This document shows positions 29,422 through 32,004 of a DNA stretch of 32,004 bases, one piece after another. Below the pieces are notes generated by a model that saw nothing but the letters and a program-made list of their open reading frames with translations, was not told the DNA's origin and searched no databases. Within the stretch, counting starts at the first letter, position 1, and every line of letters starts with the position of its first letter. The stretch is from a virus, in IMG/VR virus record IMGVR_UViG_3300050821_024077, positions 1-32,004 of that record. The stretch is one strand, 5' to 3'. The position numbers and the translations under genes were made by a program.

Positions 29422-29738
29422 ACCGCCACGGCTTCTACACCGTGGGCCTCGTGATCCTGCTCCTGGCGATCGGCGTGAACACGTACTACACGGTCAGCGA
29501 CCACGGCCGGCTGAACCACAACGAACACCAGACGTGCGTGATCCAGGGCCGCGGGCTGGAAGGCCAGCGACACTTGACGGCGATCATGCGCGACATCGCT
29601 GCGCTGCTCACGCCGGCACCGGCGGTTCACGCGGCACCGGTGCCTCCGTCGCTCGTCGCTCCGCTGGCGAACCTCCGCGAACAGCTCGGGGAGTACGTCA
29701 CGATCGAGCGCGCGCAGCCCGCGGGCCGCAGCTGCTAG
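29418..29738 (+). CDS. Single-TM membrane protein, possible lysis partner
   Basis: A protein of 106 residues coupled by ATGA to the XhlA-like gene. The N-terminus has one membrane anchor (about 7-23: YTVGLVILLLAIGVNTYYTV). The rest faces outside or inside with a His-rich piece (DHGRLNHNEHQTC), a helical stretch (HLTAIMRDIAALLTPAP), proline/alanine text and a final Cys. Membrane anchors of this kind near XhlA-like genes are often holin partners or spanin-like. The family is unknown. Confidence 0.6.
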   Translation: MNRHGFYTVGLVILLLAIGVNTYYTVSDHGRLNHNEHQTCVIQGRGLEGQRHLTAIMRDIAALLTPAPAVHAAPVPPSLVAPLANLREQLGEYVTIERAQPAGRSC

Positions 29739-29759
29739 GCGCTGATGGGGGAGGGGGAG

Positions 29760-30665
29760 ATGCAGGCAATAACGCCGCTCAGCCGCAGCGAGTTCGATCG
29801 CGTCATCCGCGCCACCTACCCCGTCGCCGGGTCGTACGCGGACGCCGAGGAATGCGCGCTCGACGCGCAGCTCCAAGTCCTCACTAAAGAAGTGGACAAC
29901 CCCGGCGACGTGGGTGGTCTCGTCGCCCGGATCAGCCGCGACAACGCGCTCAAGCGACGACGCCAGCGGCGCGTCCACCCACTCCAAAGCCTCGACGCGA
30001 TCGAAGCTCACGACCGGGGCGACGTGTTCCGCGACCACGAGCCGATCCGACGCGCCGCGGACTGGCGCACGTTCTACTTGTGGCCCGGCTCAGATGTCCA
30101 TATCGACCTGCTCGCCATCGCCGAAGACCACGACGAGCGCCACCGCCTCGCGCTCGCCATCGCCGCGCTACAGGACCGCGCGGAGTCCGCGGACTACATC
30201 GGCTTGCACCGCAGCTTCAGGGAGTGGGATCGCGAGAGCGTGCTCGACGCGCTCCGTGAGTTCGGCGAGCACAAGGGCAGCACGCCGACGCACGCCGACC
30301 TCAACCGGCACGAGTCGCTGCCGTCGATCAGCACGATCTACCGTTTCTTCCGGCAGTGGGAGACGGCGCTCCGCGCGGCGGGCTTCGAGCCCCACAAGGC
30401 CAGCCGATCCTTCTCGCGCTGGGATCGCGAGACGGCGCGCGCAGCGTTCTGTGCGTGGGTCACGCGCCACGGCCGCATACCGGGCCGTCACGAGCTACAG
30501 GTCGAGCAGGCCGACCTCCCGAGCCTCACAACGCTCCGGCGCCTCTTCGGCACGGGCGGCGCTCTGCGCCTCAGCGTCGAGATCAACCGTCTCTGCCTGG
30601 ACGCGGGTTGCGCGCACACCTGGCGCCCCGGGACGCCTCACGCGGCCGCACGCCATAGCCTATGA
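29760..30665 (+). CDS. Sigma-70 region-2-like protein fused to two HNH-associated repeats
   Basis: A protein of 301 residues from ATG 29760, which has a GGGAGGGGGAG ribosome site; ATG 29745 would add five residues. Residues about 9-75 (EFDRVIRATYPVAGSYADAE, ECALDAQLQVLTKEVDNPGD, VGGLVARISRDNALKRRRQR) read like ECF sigma region 2: the DAE..DAQ..VL helix, a core-binding helix and basic RxRRxRR. Region 4 is absent. Instead residues 155-209 (REWDRESVLDALREFGEHKG, STPTHADLNRHESLPSISTI, YRFFRQWETALRAAGFE) and 219-275 (a second copy: SRWDRETARAAFCAWVTRHG, ...) are homing-endonuclease-associated repeats, small DNA-binding units. It may be a phage transcription switch; function inferred only. Confidence 0.72.
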   Translation: MQAITPLSRSEFDRVIRATYPVAGSYADAEECALDAQLQVLTKEVDNPGDVGGLVARISRDNALKRRRQRRVHPLQSLDAIEAHDRGDVFRDHEPIRRAADWRTFYLWPGSDVHIDLLAIAEDHDERHRLALAIAALQDRAESADYIGLHRSFREWDRESVLDALREFGEHKGSTPTHADLNRHESLPSISTIYRFFRQWETALRAAGFEPHKASRSFSRWDRETARAAFCAWVTRHGRIPGRHELQVEQADLPSLTTLRRLFGTGGALRLSVEINRLCLDAGCAHTWRPGTPHAAARHSL

Positions 30666-30712
30666 CCGGGTTAGCTCGCAGGCTGCAACGTAACCCGTCG
30701 CGAGGGGTCGCA

Positions 30713-30738
30713 GAAGTGTCGCAGGGTTGCGACACTTC
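30713..30738 (+). terminator. 11-bp perfect hairpin after the sigma2-like gene
   Basis: GAAGTGTCGCA (30713-30723) pairs perfectly with TGCGACACTTC (30728-30738) across GGGT. It is followed by GTTT, a weak T tract. It could be a terminator for the structural/sigma transcript. It overlaps two of the TCGCAG motifs, so it may instead be a protein-binding palindrome. Confidence 0.5.
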
Positions 30739-30775
30739 GTTTCAAGCTCTCACCCTGCGAGGTTGAAAAACGGGG

Positions 30776-30803
30776 AACCACTCGCAGCGTGCGAGGGGTT
30801 TTT
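30776..30803 (+). terminator. Rho-independent terminator candidate
   Basis: AACC-A-CTCGCA pairs with TGCGAG-G-GGTT (one mismatch, loop GCG), directly followed by a run of five T (30799-30803). A run of five A at 30766-30770 on the other side gives the reverse strand a T tract as well, so it may work in both directions. It is the clearest intrinsic terminator in the window, placed between the structural block and the integrase. Confidence 0.6.
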
Positions 30804-30846
30804 GCGCCGGCCTGCCACCCTTTGGTCTCCCAGGGCGGGAGGTTCT

Positions 30847-30875
30847 TTGCGTTCCAAAGGGCGGAGCGCTACCCT
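30847..30875 (+). promoter_or_regulatory. Possible integrase promoter
   Basis: TTGCGT (30847-30852) and TACCCT (30870-30875) are separated by 17 bases, a plausible sigma-70-type pair just after the terminator. It would give a leader of about 150 bases containing the nested inverted repeats before the integrase ribosome site at 31021-31027. It was found by eye and is unconfirmed. Confidence 0.32.
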
Positions 30876-31032
30876 GTGCCCATCCATACAAGTGCCCCCG
30901 CGCCGATGGCACGGCCGGGGGCGTGGCCCCGTGAGTGCGACCTCCCGGAGCGATGGGCACGCTACAGCACTGTCGGGCGTCGCTCAACCTCCCAGGCAGC
31001 ATCCCCGGAGCCTCCGATCCAAGGAGGAACCG

Positions 31033-32004
31033 ATGAGCAGCATGAAGTGGCCGGACGCGATCGACTCCTACCTGCGCGACCAGCGGCAGTACGGGCGGAT
31101 CAACAGCGAGAACACGACGCGGGCGTACCGCTCAACGCTGCTCCTGCACGCCGAAGACACGCCGGACGGGCCGGTGGAGGCGGGCCGGGAGGACATCAAG
31201 CGCACTCTCGCTCGCTGGGAGACGCCCAACACGCAGACGCGGGCCCACTCGGTGATGATGTCGTTCTACGACTGGCTTTGCATGGAGGGCCACCGCGAGA
31301 CGAACCCCGCGCGCCAGGTCCGCAAGGCGAAGCGCCGCACGCCGAGCGTGTACCGTCTCACACGCCAGGAGACGCAGGCGCTGATCGAGGCGTGCGAGAC
31401 GGTCAGGGAGCGCCGCGTGATCCTGCTCGGGCTCTGCACCGGCGCACGCAACGGTGAACTGCATCAGTTCCAGGGGCGCCACTTCTCACGCGAGGGCTAC
31501 GTGTGGTTCTCGCCCGATATCACGAAGGGCAAAACCGAGCGCTGGACGCCCGTTCTGCCCGAGCTTGAGCCCGTCGTCGCGGACATCCGCGCGACCGTCC
31601 CGAGCGACCACTACGTCATTGCGAGCTACCGCCGCGGCGGCGGCGAACGCGACCCGACCTATCCGACGAACCGCGTGACGATCGGGCGGATCGTCAAAGC
31701 CGTCGCGCGGCGCGCGGGAATCGCGGCGAACGTCTACCCGCACATGCTGCGCCACGCCTACGGCGACCACATCGCCAAGCACGCCGGTCTGCGCGCCGCG
31801 CAGGCGCTCATGGGGCACGCTTCAGTGCAGACAACCGCGAGCGTATACGTAGACCGACCCGACCTCGACGAGCTATCCAGCAGCGTCCGGGGCCTGCGCT
31901 ACACGAGCGACGCGCCCCGGCTGACACTCGCCCGGGGCGACGAGAGCGCCGCGCGCTGGGAGGCCGAGGCGGAGATCGCCCTCAGCGCTTACCTGCGCTA
32001 CTAA
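31033..32004 (+). CDS. int: Tyrosine integrase / site-specific recombinase
   Basis: A protein of 323 residues with a strong AAGGAGG (31021-31027) 5 bases before the ATG; the frame is open further upstream but lies in non-coding repeats. A core-binding N-terminal domain (DSYLRDQRQYGRINSENTTR, AYRSTLLLH, VMMSFYDWLCMEGHRETNPA) precedes the catalytic domain. Active-site residues are R139 (LCTGARNGEL), K165/K167 (TKGKTERW), H237 and R240 (HMLRHAYGDH), H262 (LMGHASVQTT) and the nucleophile Y272 (TASVYVDRPD). The full set is present, so it should be active. It lacks a clear arm-binding N-terminal domain, like XerC/D-type and simple integrases. It supports a temperate lifestyle. Confidence 0.9.
   Translation: MSSMKWPDAIDSYLRDQRQYGRINSENTTRAYRSTLLLHAEDTPDGPVEAGREDIKRTLARWETPNTQTRAHSVMMSFYDWLCMEGHRETNPARQVRKAKRRTPSVYRLTRQETQALIEACETVRERRVILLGLCTGARNGELHQFQGRHFSREGYVWFSPDITKGKTERWTPVLPELEPVVADIRATVPSDHYVIASYRRGGGERDPTYPTNRVTIGRIVKAVARRAGIAANVYPHMLRHAYGDHIAKHAGLRAAQALMGHASVQTTASVYVDRPDLDELSSSVRGLRYTSDAPRLTLARGDESAARWEAEAEIALSAYLRY

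Larger units (their letters stand above)
30666..31032 (+). other. Non-coding region before integrase: repeats, hairpins, possible attP or control region
   Basis: This is the only gene-free stretch over 300 bases. It holds five exact TCGCAG hexamers (forward at 30676, 30708, 30719 and 30782; reverse at 30755-30760) plus two near copies, all within about 120 bases. It also holds two hairpins (30713-30738 and 30776-30803) and a nest of inverted repeats from 30818 to 30960. Next to an integrase gene, arm-type integrase sites or an attP core are plausible. No tRNA-like sequence is seen. Integration function is inference. Confidence 0.5.

Noticed and set aside
30739-30810. tRNA 3'-end-like sequence as attachment core
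   Set aside because: No T-arm (GGTTCGANTCC-type) or CCA end could be recognised.
30727-31032. Upstream extension of the integrase reading frame by about 100 codons
   Set aside because: It runs through hairpins and repeats, and the ATG at 31033 has a much better ribosome site and a normal integrase N-terminus.

Overview
The window is a block of a contractile-tailed bacteriophage (myovirus) or prophage. Every credible gene is on the + strand. The DNA is visibly GC-rich (not counted), starts are often GTG or TTG, and many genes overlap by 1 or 4 bases (ATGA, GTGA, TGATG), which suggests a few long translationally coupled transcripts. Codon style, a secreted protein with an actinobacterial-type cysteine pattern and an HNH-associated-repeat protein suggest a high-GC Gram-positive host, possibly a deep-branching actinobacterium. 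That host assignment is inference. The first base is the A of a start codon and the last is the end of a stop codon, so the window was probably cut at gene boundaries.

Layout. 1-5229: middle/early genes, with a RusA Holliday-junction resolvase, two helix-turn-helix proteins, a secreted eight-cysteine protein, an HExxH metallopeptidase, a cysteine-rich protein, an HNH nuclease and several unknowns. 5216-7826: a homing-type HNH gene, then small and large terminase. 7833-14468: head and connector module (portal, scaffold, HK97-fold capsid, post-capsid protein, connector, a 32-residue CxxC peptide, morphogenesis and completion proteins). 14479-18132: accessory structural block, including a 588-residue protein with 18-residue repeats interrupted by a jelly-roll/CBM-like domain. 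18135-29077: tail module in canonical order: sheath, tube, frameshifted chaperones, tape measure, LysM hub protein, hub with two peptidoglycan-hydrolase-like domains, OB-fold spike, gp25-like wedge, baseplate J, tail protein I, collar/fibre. 29077-29738: two membrane proteins, probably lysis-related. 29760-30665: a protein that looks like sigma-70 region 2 joined to two HNH-associated DNA-binding repeats. 30666-31032: a structured non-coding region with clustered TCGCAG motifs. 31033-32004: a tyrosine integrase, implying a temperate phage.

How it works together. The terminase packages DNA through the portal into a shell built on the scaffold. Connector and completion proteins join the head to a sheath/tube tail whose length is set by the tape measure. 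The baseplate carries its own cell-wall-cutting hub. Stem-loops sit at many boundaries of the highly expressed structural genes and may set transcript levels. No repressor, replication initiator, stand-alone endolysin or excisionase is seen, so the element extends beyond the window.

The most unusual items are the sigma2-like/HNH-repeat fusion, the repeat protein with an embedded carbohydrate-binding-like domain, a metallopeptidase whose C-terminus copies the tape-measure C-terminus, and a well-formed -1 frameshift site.
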